Assembly (NCBI RefSeq): GCF_003201355.1
Contig: NZ_QICL01000027.1
Span: forward strand, 1-64,000
Origin: Indolivaga alginatilytica
Lineage (GTDB): Bacteria; Bacteroidota; Bacteroidia; Bacteroidales; Dysgonomonadaceae
Length of the DNA: 64,000 bases
Direction of reading: 5' to 3'
Shown: positions 36,608 through 46,900 of the stretch, piece after piece
How positions within the stretch are numbered: the stretch's first letter is position 1
Layout: each line of letters opens with the position of its first letter
The notes under the pieces: generated by a model
What the model was told of the DNA's origin: nothing
Databases searched by the model: none
The model's input: only the letters and a program-made list of their open reading frames with translations
Made by a program: the position numbers and the translations under genes

Positions 36608-36615
36608 CAAAGGTA
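36608..36615 (-). promoter_or_regulatory. -7 promoter box of the lipoprotein gene
   Basis: CAAAGGTA on the plus strand reads TACCTTTG on the minus strand, an exact TAnnTTTG match. Confidence 0.55.
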
Positions 36616-36651
36616 ATTGATTTATACCCATTATACTAGTTTTATATATCA

Positions 36652-36686
36652 AAAAGCAGATTATCGGGTAAGGATAATCTGCTTTT
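36652..36686 (-). terminator. Terminator after the DUF4954 gene
   Basis: Perfect 14-bp arms AAAAGCAGATTATC and GATAATCTGCTTTT around a 7-base loop, ending the leftward DUF4954 transcript. Confidence 0.85.
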
Positions 36687-36707
36687 GTATGGTGTGATAA
36701 ATGCAAT

Positions 36708-38693
36708 TTAAAGGCATTTCGAAAGACGTTCTATCGTATCTTCTCCAAGCTTCGATTTCACTTTGATATGTTCGAGAACTGCTTCTACGAATGCATTCTT
36801 TTCGAAAATACCCCTTACTTGTTCGAAGTCTATCTTTTGATCTTTTTTGTTTCCGTCCATTCCGAAGCTGGTATGGGTTGGCAGGGAAAATTCTTTTCGG
36901 GCATCTTCGTAGATCATCCAATCGAGTTTCACTACTGCCTCTTTCCACTTCTCGACAATAGTGATAATATCTTTGGCTGTGATAGTATCCGGAGAAAGAT
37001 TAAAGTATTCCTGAATCTTGTCCCAAGCCCATGTCCACTCCAGAGAGTAGTAATCTTTGTGGAGTTTTTCGAAGACGGCATTTATATCTTCGATACAGGT
37101 CAGTCTGCCAGATTCTATATCTTCTATCAGTTTATCTATTTCGGTACTTGGAGCTAAGAGTCCTGCTAAATCGCGCCATTTATCTAATCCTGCACTACTA
37201 TCGGGTTTCAGATATTCTCTGATTTCTTCATCACTGGTACAAGGACAATTGCTTAACCGTGAAATAATGGAATTACCCAAGAATTTGGTAATAGCAATAT
37301 CATAATACTTCAAGCCACTGCGAAGTGAAGAGCCTTTTATGCGGCAACCTCTGTATGTGTAATGTACCGATGCTTCTCCGCAAGTGCTTAACAGCTCATT
37401 TAATACTTCAATGCCTTGAAACATCTTTTGAACGGTGTAAGGGCTCAGAAGGTTGAAATTGATCTGATCCATTTTATGCGGATCTTTTCTCTTATCACGC
37501 TTCGGGAATTTTTGAGCATCACGGATAGTTCCTACACTGCGAAGATTAACTCCGGGTACAAGTACCGTTTCGTCATCATGCTCTATCAAGTATGAAAATG
37601 GCATTTTGGATGTATCCGAATTTCGATAATGACGACCCATAACCAAAGAGAACGCCCCTATCTTGGCAGGCCAAAGGATATATGAGTCACTGGCAGTTTT
37701 ACCCCCTCTTTCCATTACTCCCTGATGAATAGGGCCTAGTTTATACATATGGTTACTTTGATTTGACCCCGATCCTGCATTCATAAACGAATACATACCG
37801 GAAATCAGCAAAGTGGATTTATGGTGTGTAACGGTATAAGGCCCTGCGAAGATGGCACAAGCCTCACCGTTTTCTCCCTGACAATTACTAAAGAAGAGCG
37901 AATCACTCGCAGAATAAGTATGCCCCAGTTGGCATGCCTGACCTATAAAGCAACGGGTAAGCATGGTTCCGTCTTCGACATGTGATCCTGAGCTGATAAT
38001 AAAATCTTTAGCCATTACATTATAGCCAATGTGTACGGGGTCGTATTCGTTACTGTTTATAGTTCCGTTTTCGAGATGGCAAGTGCTTTCAATGGTGGCA
38101 TAATCCCGTATGCGTACATTTTTGATTGTACCTGTGTTGATTATTTTGACATTATTACCGACAGTTCCTATATTAGAGGTATTTTGTTGTGTGTATAGTT
38201 TTACTATTTCCTGCATTTTATGAATTAATGCCGGACGATGGCGATAGAATGACATGATGTATGCAAACGAAGCACTCAGCTTGTCATGGATAATAACCTC
38301 CCGACCTCCTGTTTCGTTCAGAACGGTAACTTCTATGCCATTGCCGAATGACGATTCATGATCGACATACATCAATTCGAGATTGTGGATAAATACATTA
38401 TCCCCGATCTTATAGTTTGCAATATAATTGTTTACGTCCGAGATAAAAGTATTGTTGCCTATCTCACAATTGTGAAGTGTTACATTCTTGATTCCCGAAT
38501 GTTTTTTGATTCCTCCCGGAAGTGTAAATTCTTTCTCATAAATTCCCAGTTTTATATCTCCTGAGAAATTTACGTGACGAATGTAAGCTGTATTAAATTG
38601 GCGGTGAACGGATATACTATCCCAATTACTGGCTACACAGCCTTGATTTTGCAGTTCTACGATTTCAGATTCAGTTAATTTTCTATACTCCAT
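36708..38693 (-). CDS. DUF4954 left-handed beta-helix protein
   Basis: Large cytoplasmic protein of a family common in Bacteroidales. Opens MEYRKLTESEIVELQNQGCVA. Residues about 45-370 show hexapeptide-type repeats (NVTLHNCEIGNNTFI, IGDNVFIHNLELM, IGTVGNNVKIINTGTIKNVRI, SGSHVEDGTMLTRCFIGQ) as in sugar-nucleotide and acyl transferases. The later part has PAKIGAFSLVMGRHYRN and DTSKMPFSYLIE, then a helical C-terminus. The repeat fold suggests a nucleotide-sugar or acyltransferase-like role, unproven. At 661 residues it is the usual size. Confidence 0.85.
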   Translation of the reverse strand: MEYRKLTESEIVELQNQGCVASNWDSISVHRQFNTAYIRHVNFSGDIKLGIYEKEFTLPGGIKKHSGIKNVTLHNCEIGNNTFISDVNNYIANYKIGDNVFIHNLELMYVDHESSFGNGIEVTVLNETGGREVIIHDKLSASFAYIMSFYRHRPALIHKMQEIVKLYTQQNTSNIGTVGNNVKIINTGTIKNVRIRDYATIESTCHLENGTINSNEYDPVHIGYNVMAKDFIISSGSHVEDGTMLTRCFIGQACQLGHTYSASDSLFFSNCQGENGEACAIFAGPYTVTHHKSTLLISGMYSFMNAGSGSNQSNHMYKLGPIHQGVMERGGKTASDSYILWPAKIGAFSLVMGRHYRNSDTSKMPFSYLIEHDDETVLVPGVNLRSVGTIRDAQKFPKRDKRKDPHKMDQINFNLLSPYTVQKMFQGIEVLNELLSTCGEASVHYTYRGCRIKGSSLRSGLKYYDIAITKFLGNSIISRLSNCPCTSDEEIREYLKPDSSAGLDKWRDLAGLLAPSTEIDKLIEDIESGRLTCIEDINAVFEKLHKDYYSLEWTWAWDKIQEYFNLSPDTITAKDIITIVEKWKEAVVKLDWMIYEDARKEFSLPTHTSFGMDGNKKDQKIDFEQVRGIFEKNAFVEAVLEHIKVKSKLGEDTIERLSKCL

Positions 38694-38846
38694 AGTGTAT
38701 ATTCATTTTTGTTGCTTTGGTTAGGAAGAGCTTAACAAAAGCCTTTTATTTATTGTCGCAATAAGTATTTATTGTACCTATAAAACGATAATCGTAGAAT
38801 TATATTATAGAAAAGTGAGATTTTATTTCTTTTTGTAACAAACAGC

Positions 38847-38883
38847 CAACGCCCGTAAAGAAAATGTACTTTATCGGGCGTTG
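38847..38883. other. Stable hairpin in a gene-free spacer
   Basis: CAACGCCCG and CGGGCGTTG pair perfectly, and TAAAG/CTTTA extends the stem with one bulge and an 8-base loop. It lies between divergent genes (DUF4954 and XRE), so it terminates neither. No T tail follows. It could end or form part of an unannotated small RNA. The rest of 38700-39118 shows only the XRE promoter box. Confidence 0.5.
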
Positions 38884-39049
38884 AAGTAGTGTAGTGGTTG
38901 TAAGAAAATAATTAATTTATGAAATTGGTTGATTTAAGGTTAATAATACTTCTACAAAAGACTTAAATTAATGTTGTAAAGACAAGAGTAAATTACTCTG
39001 TTTTTTAGAATTTATTTACTCACCCACTCGGTTTCACTCTATTTTTATA

Positions 39050-39057
39050 TATATTTG
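39050..39057 (+). promoter_or_regulatory. -7 promoter box of the XRE gene
   Basis: TATATTTG matches TAnnTTTG exactly, about 60 bases before the ATG at 39119. Confidence 0.5.
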
Positions 39058-39118
39058 TAAAGGTGTCAACATTTCAAATACCAATGTGTTATATCGTAAA
39101 TAATTAATTTTGCCATTT

Positions 39119-39559
39119 ATGGAAACTCAATCGGAAACTTTAAATAAACCCAATGTACATCAGGGACATAATATAAAACGTCTCAGAGAGTCAAAAGGAA
39201 TAAGCCAGCATGGGTTGGAACCGTTGGTTAATTTATCTCAGCAGACCATTTCGAGGTACGAGGATAAAAGAGTTATTGATGAAGAAATGTTGCAACGGTT
39301 TGCTAAGGCATTGGAAGTACCCGTTGAAACGCTTAAAAATATGGAAGAAGATGCGTGTTTCAATTATTATATTGAAAATAATACATTTTCAGAATTTTCA
39401 GATCACGCTTATGCTGTAGCAGGTACTCATAATAATTATAACCCTGTAGAGGAGATTATCAAATTGTGTAACGAGAAGGTAGAGTTGTACGAGCGTATGC
39501 TTGCCAATGAAAAGGAAAAAATCAGCTTGCTTGAAAAGATGCTGATGGATAAAAAATAA
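39119..39559 (+). CDS. XRE-family transcriptional regulator
   Basis: DNA-binding regulator. Start at 39119 (METQSETLNKPNVHQG); the frame begins at a TTG three codons earlier. A helix-turn-helix domain spans about residues 17-75: NIKRLRESKGISQHGLEPLV, LSQQTISRYEDKRVIDEEML, FAKALEVPVETLKNM. The C-terminus (ELYERMLANEKEKISLLEKMLMDKK) is a heptad-like coiled coil, likely for dimerisation. It is convergent with the hybrid regulator gene, sharing a terminator. Target unknown. Confidence 0.92.
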   Translation: METQSETLNKPNVHQGHNIKRLRESKGISQHGLEPLVNLSQQTISRYEDKRVIDEEMLQRFAKALEVPVETLKNMEEDACFNYYIENNTFSEFSDHAYAVAGTHNNYNPVEEIIKLCNEKVELYERMLANEKEKISLLEKMLMDKK

Positions 39560-39577
39560 GAATACGGTCAAAAATAC

Positions 39578-39613
39578 AAAAAATCCCATGAATTTCAGAT
39601 CATGGGATTTTTT
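39578..39613. terminator. Bidirectional terminator
   Basis: Perfect 14-bp arms AAAAAATCCCATGA and TCATGGGATTTTTT around an 8-base loop, between the convergent XRE and hybrid-regulator genes. Confidence 0.93.
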
Positions 39614-39640
39614 GTTCTTATGCAATCTGAAAATGCCCGA

Positions 39641-42600
39641 TTATTTATCAGTAATTTTTCTCGCTTTCACATCTCCCGATCTTTGCTCCCTGTAGCTCTT
39701 AGGAGTTATTCCGTACTTCTGGGAGAACATCCTGAAAAAATTACCCCTGTTGTTGAAACCCACTTTATAAATAATTTCTTCTATCGACATGTTTGAGGTG
39801 ACAAGCAATCGTTCAACAATTTTCAATCTGTATTCTTTAATAATATCGCTGGGAGTTTTGTCCGTAATATTTTTTAATTTACGGTATAGATGTCGGGTAC
39901 TTACACCCAAAGACGAGCTGAGGAATTCGACCGAAAGATCGGGGTTGGATATATTTTCGTCAATGATCTTCATGATTTTTTCGAAGAGAGCCTTGTCATC
40001 TTTATGTATAAGGCGCCCGTCTTTAAGATCGAACGAACTTAGAGCCGAATTGTAGTATTCTTTGAGACTTTCGTCGCGTTGAAGGAACCGTGCCACTACC
40101 TTTTCGAGATATTCGATATTGAACGGTTTTGTTATAAACATTTCGGCTCCTGCCTCTACTCCTTTTACCTGCATCTCGGGATCGTTCTTTGCCGAAAGAA
40201 TAATGATGGGAATATGTGCCAGAAACTTGTCAGACTTTATCGTTTTAATCAGCGATATACCGTCAATGTCGGGCAATACCAAGTCGAGTATAATTAATTC
40301 GGGCTGGTCTTGTTTCAGATAATCCAACAGGCTTTCGGACGAATTTAATGTCACAATATTGTATTTACCTTCGAAAATTTCAGAAATAAACCAAAGCATC
40401 TCGGTATCGTCATCAACAATTACAACCGAAGGCTTATTCTTGTCGTGATGATATTCCTTCTGCTCGAATGTGATAGGAATATCTATAAATAATTTAGGAG
40501 GTTCTATACTTATAGTTTCATCGTTTGCATTAGCGGCAAGCAGGGGCAGGAATACTTTAAACTGAGTGGTCTCATTCGGAATACTCTTCACCTGAATTTC
40601 ACCGTTAAGCAGTTTTACCAAGCTGTGACAGATAGCGAGCCCCAGTCCGTTTCGGGAAAAAAGCCCGTCCTGTCCCCTTTTCTCGAAATCGTCCAGTACT
40701 TTGTATCTGTCAAAAATATTCGGCAGGTTATCCTTACCGATGCCTTTACCTGTATTGGTAATTGAAAATATAAGAGTTTCATTTTCTATGTGCAGATATA
40801 TTGTTATAAGACCATTATTGGGGGTATATTTAAATGCATTCGACAGTAAATTGGTTGCTATTCGTACGAAACTATTCAAGTCGCAATTCCAATAAATGCC
40901 GGGAGGAATATTCATCTGATAATCAATGTTTTTGTTTTCAGCTATTTCAAGAAACAGATCGGCTATATTTATGGCTGTTTCCGACATGGGTATTTCTTTT
41001 ATTTCGAGAGGCATATTTCCCGAATCGAGGCGTCTGAATTCTATTAATTCCTGTATCAGAGTATTTAGCTTTTCTACATTCCGTTGTATTAGCGAAGCGT
41101 ATTTCCGGACATGAGAGTCGGTATTCCGATGGCTTATAATTTTCTCGCAAGGCCCGTATATTAACGTTAGAGGTGTACATAATTCATGAGTGATATTTGT
41201 AAAGAAGCGCAACTTCGATTCGTATATTTCCTCTTTTTGTTGTTCGTTTAATTGGGCTATGATGGTATCCTTTCTCATCTTAACCCATTTAAGACTAAGC
41301 CGGATGGAGAGGAAAATCAGGCTTAATACAATTATACTGTAGATGAGGTATGCAATATTCGTTCTATACCATGGAGGGCTTATCTTGATTGTGAGCGAAT
41401 AAACGGAACTTTCTTTGCCGGTTATTCTGTTCTTATATTTTACGTAAAGGGTATATTGCCCCGGAGAAATACTGGTAAAGGAGATGGTATTGGAGTTCCC
41501 GTTTTCTATCCAGTCGGGACTCAGTTGATCCAGTTTGTAATAATATTCATAATTGCTGCCATTTATATAATCAATAGCAGTAAAAGAAATAGAAAAGAAG
41601 TTTTGACTATAATCGAGTTCTAATATTTCGGAATCTTTTTCTTGTATAAGAAAGTCGGATATATTGTAGCTTTTTCCAAATATCGATAAGTTATCAAAAA
41701 ATATGGGAGGGGTATATTCCTTTTCGGTAAAATCATTTTTAGTTATTGTGATAAATCCGTTGACCCCTCCGAAATACAAGGTTCCCGAAGTTTCATCCTT
41801 GTAATATGCTCCGTCACTGAATTCGATAACATCCAATTCGTTTTGTTGTTTATATGTCTGGAATGTCTTTTCGATGGTATTGAATTTTATAATACCCTGA
41901 TTGGTACTCAGCCAGAGATTGTTATTATTGTCTTCGAGAATACCGTGAATCGTATTGTTCGGAAAACCATTCGCTTCATTATAAACCTGTTCTTTTCCAT
42001 CCGAGAGCCTGATTAGTCCGAAGCTGGTTCCAAACCAATAACCTTTATCGTTTTTGGCAATCGAAAATATATCGTTAAGAGTCTGGTTGGTATAATCTTT
42101 ATCAAACTGAAAGGTCTCGTACTGATCTGTGATTGTATTCATCTTGAATAGACCGTATCCCCTGTTACCGAACCAGATGGTCGAATCATTTTCTTTATAA
42201 ATCGTAAAGAAGTAGTTGTAAGAAGTTTCGCCGTTGTTGAATACTATTCTTTTAGTACGTGTTATGACGGGTACATCCTTTGTACCTCCTATATGAGCTT
42301 TTATAATGCCTTCTCCCACGGTTGCAATCCATAGGGTAGAATCATTGGCTTCACAGATGGCATGTACATACTTTATGCGGCTGTCTTCTTCGGTAATTTC
42401 TATTTTTTTGATTCTATTCTCCTTGTATGAATAATAATTTATCCCTTCATCGCTTCCTATCCATAAGATGTTGCGATTGCTTTTGGCAAAGGCAAAAACC
42501 GAATTGTCATTCAAATTACTGTTTATAGATAATATATGTTCTTTTTTGCTGTCTTTAATATCCTTGCCGGGATCGTAATCGGGTATTTTTACAATACCGT

Positions 42601-43702
42601 CTCCTTTAGTTCCTATCCACAGAGAGTTTTCTCTATCGACAAAAAGCGATCTGACAGGTTTATTTATAGGATAATTGAGGGTGTTAAAAATGGTCGATTT
42701 TACAGAATATGCATCTATGTAGTACATATATACGCCTTGTCCATCGGTTCCCACCCATATAATATCCTGAAACTTGTCTTTTGTCAGGCAGAATATTCCC
42801 GACTTAATATCTATCTGATTCACCGAATAGTTATTCTTCTGATCGGGTATATTTTTCAGATGCAGTAAACCATTGGTCTTGAAACCAAGATAATAGTCGT
42901 TGTGGTGTTTTATGATAGCCGATACTTCTCCATTCCGGCTTATTTCGTCCTGGAGATCGTATATATAATATTTTTTCCGTGTCAGAAGATCGTATTCGTA
43001 TAGAATGTGGCTCTCATCAACAAAATAAACAGAATTGCCTTCGTTGAAGCAAAACGAAAGCTTTTTATCGTGCTCAAACAGATTGGCGGGCTTTAGTTCT
43101 ATTTCTTTTCCTTTTTTTTCTATGTGATAGCTTTTGCAGTCACTGTCATTTGTAAATATCCATAGTATGTTGTTGTTATCTACAACTGCCTTTAGAGTCG
43201 ATAAATAACTGTTCTCCAGTGGGTATTTTATAAAATTATTTTCACCTTTCTTTAAATAATAGATAGAATTGTCTTCTGTAATCGCAAAAACATCGCCCTG
43301 AGGGCTGGTGGCTAACTTGCTTTTTCCTTTAAGTTCTTTATAGGTTATTACAGTCTTTTTCTTTTTATTAAACTGATCCAGTCCATAATTTGTTTGAATC
43401 CACGATATATCGTCTCCGGCTTCTATGATAGATTCGATAAGGTTGCCCGACAGATTGTTTTTTCCGTTGGTGGGTTTATATACACGGATATTCAGCCCGT
43501 CAAACATATTCAGCCCATCGCATGAACCAAACCACATGAACCCGTTATTGTCCTGACTGATCGACAAGATTGCACTATTGGACAGCCCGTTTTTACTGGA
43601 TAATTGTCGCAGGCTATACGGTTTTGAGTTCTGACAGAAAAATATGAAGAATATAAAGAAAAGCATATATGCTTTCTTTAAGTTAAATCCTGTGATATAC
43701 AT
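39641..43702 (-). CDS. Hybrid two-component system regulator (HTCS)
   Basis: One-protein sensor kinase and activator that turns on a divergent polysaccharide locus. N-terminal signal (LFFIFFIFFCQNSKPYSL) and two seven-bladed propellers of Reg_prop repeats (NGFMWFGSCDGLNMF, NSLWIGTKGDGIVKI, NLWLSTNQGIIKF) form the periplasmic sensor to about residue 690; a Y_Y_Y domain and one membrane span (IAYLIYSIIVLSLIFLSI) follow. Then HisKA (FFTNITHELCTPLTLIYGP), HATPase (NLLSNAFKYTPNNG, NGLGLAICHSLVKLL), a receiver domain (VIVDDDTEML, LIILDLVLPDIDG) and an AraC-type HTH (LSSSLGVSTRHLYRKLK, VGFNNRGNFFRMFSQKYG). At 1353 residues it is full length. A -7 box lies at 43735-43742 on its strand. Confidence 0.97.
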   Translation of the reverse strand: MYITGFNLKKAYMLFFIFFIFFCQNSKPYSLRQLSSKNGLSNSAILSISQDNNGFMWFGSCDGLNMFDGLNIRVYKPTNGKNNLSGNLIESIIEAGDDISWIQTNYGLDQFNKKKKTVITYKELKGKSKLATSPQGDVFAITEDNSIYYLKKGENNFIKYPLENSYLSTLKAVVDNNNILWIFTNDSDCKSYHIEKKGKEIELKPANLFEHDKKLSFCFNEGNSVYFVDESHILYEYDLLTRKKYYIYDLQDEISRNGEVSAIIKHHNDYYLGFKTNGLLHLKNIPDQKNNYSVNQIDIKSGIFCLTKDKFQDIIWVGTDGQGVYMYYIDAYSVKSTIFNTLNYPINKPVRSLFVDRENSLWIGTKGDGIVKIPDYDPGKDIKDSKKEHILSINSNLNDNSVFAFAKSNRNILWIGSDEGINYYSYKENRIKKIEITEEDSRIKYVHAICEANDSTLWIATVGEGIIKAHIGGTKDVPVITRTKRIVFNNGETSYNYFFTIYKENDSTIWFGNRGYGLFKMNTITDQYETFQFDKDYTNQTLNDIFSIAKNDKGYWFGTSFGLIRLSDGKEQVYNEANGFPNNTIHGILEDNNNNLWLSTNQGIIKFNTIEKTFQTYKQQNELDVIEFSDGAYYKDETSGTLYFGGVNGFITITKNDFTEKEYTPPIFFDNLSIFGKSYNISDFLIQEKDSEILELDYSQNFFSISFTAIDYINGSNYEYYYKLDQLSPDWIENGNSNTISFTSISPGQYTLYVKYKNRITGKESSVYSLTIKISPPWYRTNIAYLIYSIIVLSLIFLSIRLSLKWVKMRKDTIIAQLNEQQKEEIYESKLRFFTNITHELCTPLTLIYGPCEKIISHRNTDSHVRKYASLIQRNVEKLNTLIQELIEFRRLDSGNMPLEIKEIPMSETAINIADLFLEIAENKNIDYQMNIPPGIYWNCDLNSFVRIATNLLSNAFKYTPNNGLITIYLHIENETLIFSITNTGKGIGKDNLPNIFDRYKVLDDFEKRGQDGLFSRNGLGLAICHSLVKLLNGEIQVKSIPNETTQFKVFLPLLAANANDETISIEPPKLFIDIPITFEQKEYHHDKNKPSVVIVDDDTEMLWFISEIFEGKYNIVTLNSSESLLDYLKQDQPELIILDLVLPDIDGISLIKTIKSDKFLAHIPIIILSAKNDPEMQVKGVEAGAEMFITKPFNIEYLEKVVARFLQRDESLKEYYNSALSSFDLKDGRLIHKDDKALFEKIMKIIDENISNPDLSVEFLSSSLGVSTRHLYRKLKNITDKTPSDIIKEYRLKIVERLLVTSNMSIEEIIYKVGFNNRGNFFRMFSQKYGITPKSYREQRSGDVKARKITDK

Positions 43703-43734
43703 AGTTAAAGTTTTTCGATGTTGTAAGGTTAAGA

Positions 43735-43742
43735 CAAAAATA
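43735..43742 (-). promoter_or_regulatory. -7 promoter box of the HTCS gene
   Basis: CAAAAATA on the plus strand reads TATTTTTG on the minus strand, an exact TAnnTTTG match 33 bases before the start. Confidence 0.5.
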
Positions 43743-43794
43743 TCGCAAATTTGTCATAAAATGAAGCCTTAAATCTATTAATACGATCCCAATA

Positions 43795-43869
43795 GTCCGA
43801 TTTTAAGACATTGTTGTCTGATTTTAAGACATTGTCTCTTAAGGGTTCTACCGTGTCCGAAAATCAGAC
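43795..43869 (+). promoter_or_regulatory. Probable HTCS operator, repeated sites
   Basis: Two direct 21-bp repeats abut (43795-43815 and 43816-43836); each carries the motif GTCYGATTTTAAGACATTGT. A third, inverted site GTCCGAAAATCAGAC lies at 43855-43869. Each core is itself an imperfect palindrome GTCTGATTTTAAGAC. The 21-bp period puts both sites on one face of the helix. It lies between HTCS and SusC 3, with the last site about 40 bases before the SusC -7 box, where an activator would bind. Confidence 0.75.
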
Positions 43870-43910
43870 CTGTTGAAGCCTGAATATGTGATAAGTTTGG
43901 GTTTCAATTT

Positions 43911-43918
43911 TATTTTTG
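43911..43918 (+). promoter_or_regulatory. -7 promoter box of SusC 3
   Basis: TATTTTTG matches TAnnTTTG exactly, 30 bases before the ATG at 43948. No properly spaced -33 box is present, as expected for an activator-dependent promoter. Confidence 0.6.
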
Positions 43919-43947
43919 TTAAACCTATCCTAATACCTAAAAAAATT

Positions 43948-46900
43948 ATGCATGTACATAAAAAGTACTTTTTAAGGCTATGCTGCTTGGGTACATTATG
44001 TCTGATTTCAGGATCAAGTGTGATGTTTCCACTATCAGCAAAAGAGCATACTTCAAACACTGCCGGCATTTCTCAACAAGCAACTAAACGAAAGATAACA
44101 GGAGTAGTAACAGACCAATCGGCTCCGTTAGTAGGGGTTACCGTTACTATAAAAGGTTCTACCATAGGCACTGTTACCGATTTGGATGGTGTGTTTTCTC
44201 TGGATGTAGAAAATGGTCAGACTATTGATATATCGTATCTGGGCTATATACCGCAATCTATAAAAATAACCAATCAGACAAGCTTGAATATTGCATTGAA
44301 AGAAAATGCAGCTGTTTTGAATGAAGTGGTAGTTGTGGGATACGGAACTCAAAAGAAGTCCGATATCACAGGTGCGATGGTTAACGTAAAAGAAGATCTT
44401 ATCAGACAGGCTCCTGTAGCCAATGTTGCGTCTGCTCTACAAGGTCTGGCAGCAGGTGTGCAGGTACAGATGGAGGGAGGAGATACCCGTCCGGGTGCGG
44501 TTCCTAAAATCAGAGTTCGTGGAGAGAGATCAATTAAAGCGGATAACGATGCACTTATAGTTGTTGACGGCATACCGTTTGCCGGAAGTTTAAATGACAT
44601 AAACAACGATGATATACAAAGTGTAAGTGTTTTAAAAGATGCTTCATCTACTGCTATTTACGGATCGAGAGGTGCTAACGGGGTTGTACTTATTACTACC
44701 AAACGAGGAAGTAAAGGTAAAATTCAGGTTTCCTATAATGGTTTTTATGGTGTGACCAGTGCTATAAAAAACTTTGATGTAATGAATAGTGAACAATTCA
44801 TCAGGCTTAAACAATGGTCTCAGTATAATGCAAACCCCGATAAATACACGGGAGTGGATGATCCCGAATTGATGAAAATAGGGGTTGTTTTCCGTGATCA
44901 GGATGAAATGGATGGATTTAATGCCGGAAATAATACCGATTGGCAAGACCTGATTTTCAAGAATGGTATCAGAACCAGTCATCAGGTTTCATTAAACGGA
45001 GGCAGCGAGAAGACATCTTATAATGCTTCTGTCGGATATTTTAAAGGCGAAAATAATTATCGCGGGCATTCTTTCGAACGTATGACTGCCAAATTTTCTC
45101 TCGACACAGAAGTTAGCCGTGTGCTTAGAGTGGGGCTTTCGTCTTTGAATACGTTTACCAAAACGAAGGGCGAAGATGTAAACCCGATGGATCAGGCATT
45201 GAGAGCTTCTCCGTTTACAACTCCTTATAACGATGACGGATCTTTGAGAACTTATCTGCCGGGAAGCGGTCAGAATGTATGGAACCCTTTGCTCGATGAG
45301 CAAGAAGGTGCAGTGGTCGATAACAGAAAGTCACTTTCAACATTTACCTCGGGATATCTGGAGCTTGCTTTACCCGAAGGTTTCAAGTACCGTTTTAATG
45401 GAGGTATACAATTGAGACAAAACAACAGAGGTGAATTTTTGGCTTCTAATACCACCCGAAGAATGGGTGCTTTAAATAAAGCATTTTCCCAAAACGAATT
45501 TATTCAGGATTATACAGTAGAAAATATCCTGACGTGGGATCGCACTATAAATAAGGTTCACAATATTTCGTTTACAGGATTATTCAGTTACGAAGACCGT
45601 ATTCTTGAACGAAACAGCATAGAGTCTTTTGACTATTATGATGACAATGTCCAACACCATAATCCCGGAAAAGCACAAGGAGCAATTACGGGAGGCGGAA
45701 CTTTTGATAAATGGAGTATCTTATCTTATATGGGACGTTTGAATTACAACTTTAAAGAAAGGTATTTATTTACTGCAACAGTCAGATATGACGGATCTTC
45801 TCGTCTGGCAGAAGGAAATAAATGGCATGCTTTTCCGTCACTGGCTTTGGGATGGAATGTAATTCAAGAATCCTTCATGCAGGAAGTGGATTTCCTTTCG
45901 GGCTTGAAATTACGTGCGAGCTGGGGTAATGTAGGTAGTACGGCGATTGATCCATATCAAACAATGGCACGGTTATCTGATAATAAATACCTGTTCGGTA
46001 CGGCAGGCGCAATGGGAGTATATCCCGGTTCGGTTCCCGATAAAAGTTTAGGATGGGAAAATACTGAAACATATAATATTGGTATTGATTTCGGATTTTT
46101 ATCGAATCGTATCAATGGTACATTAGAGTTGTATCAACAAAATACAACGGATTTGTTATTACCTGTAAAACTGCCGTCAACTTCGGGCTATTCGGGTTCA
46201 TATCTTACCAATCTGGGTGCAACCCGAAATAGAGGAATCGAATTTAATGTGACTACCGTTAATATAAATGGCGATGGTCAGAATAAACTATTGTGGACTA
46301 CCGATTTTAATATTTTCGGTAACCGAAATAAAGTGGTAGATCTGGGCGAAGGTGTTACTCAGATTCCCGATGAAAACTTATATCTGGGTAGAGATCGCTG
46401 GGCTATTCTTTCTCTGGAGGCGGATGGTATATGGCAGGATACACCCGAAGACAGGGCTTTGGCCGAAACGTTTGGATATAAAGTATCAGGACCGACTTCT
46501 GTTATTGGAAATGTAAAGGTGAAAAATCACCATGTTGATTATGAAGATGATGGAGTAACTCCAAAGGCGCAACAAAAAATCAATGAGGATGATAGAGTAT
46601 TCATTGGAAGAAGGGCTCCTAATTTTGAAGGGGGTATTAATAACCGGTTTGCATTAAAAGGATTCGACTTGGCATTCTTATTTACATTTCGTGAGGGAGG
46701 AATTCTAACCTCAGATATGCATAATAGCTGGATGAATGAGATGAAAGGGTCATACAATAACCTGAATATTGATTACTGGACTCCCGATAATACAAGTGCA
46801 CGCTGGCCCAAGCCGTCTTCCGCCGAGGTGCCCAATAAGAGCTTATTGGCAAGGTATAGTGCTTCGTATCTGAAACTTAGAAATATTACTGTCGGATATA

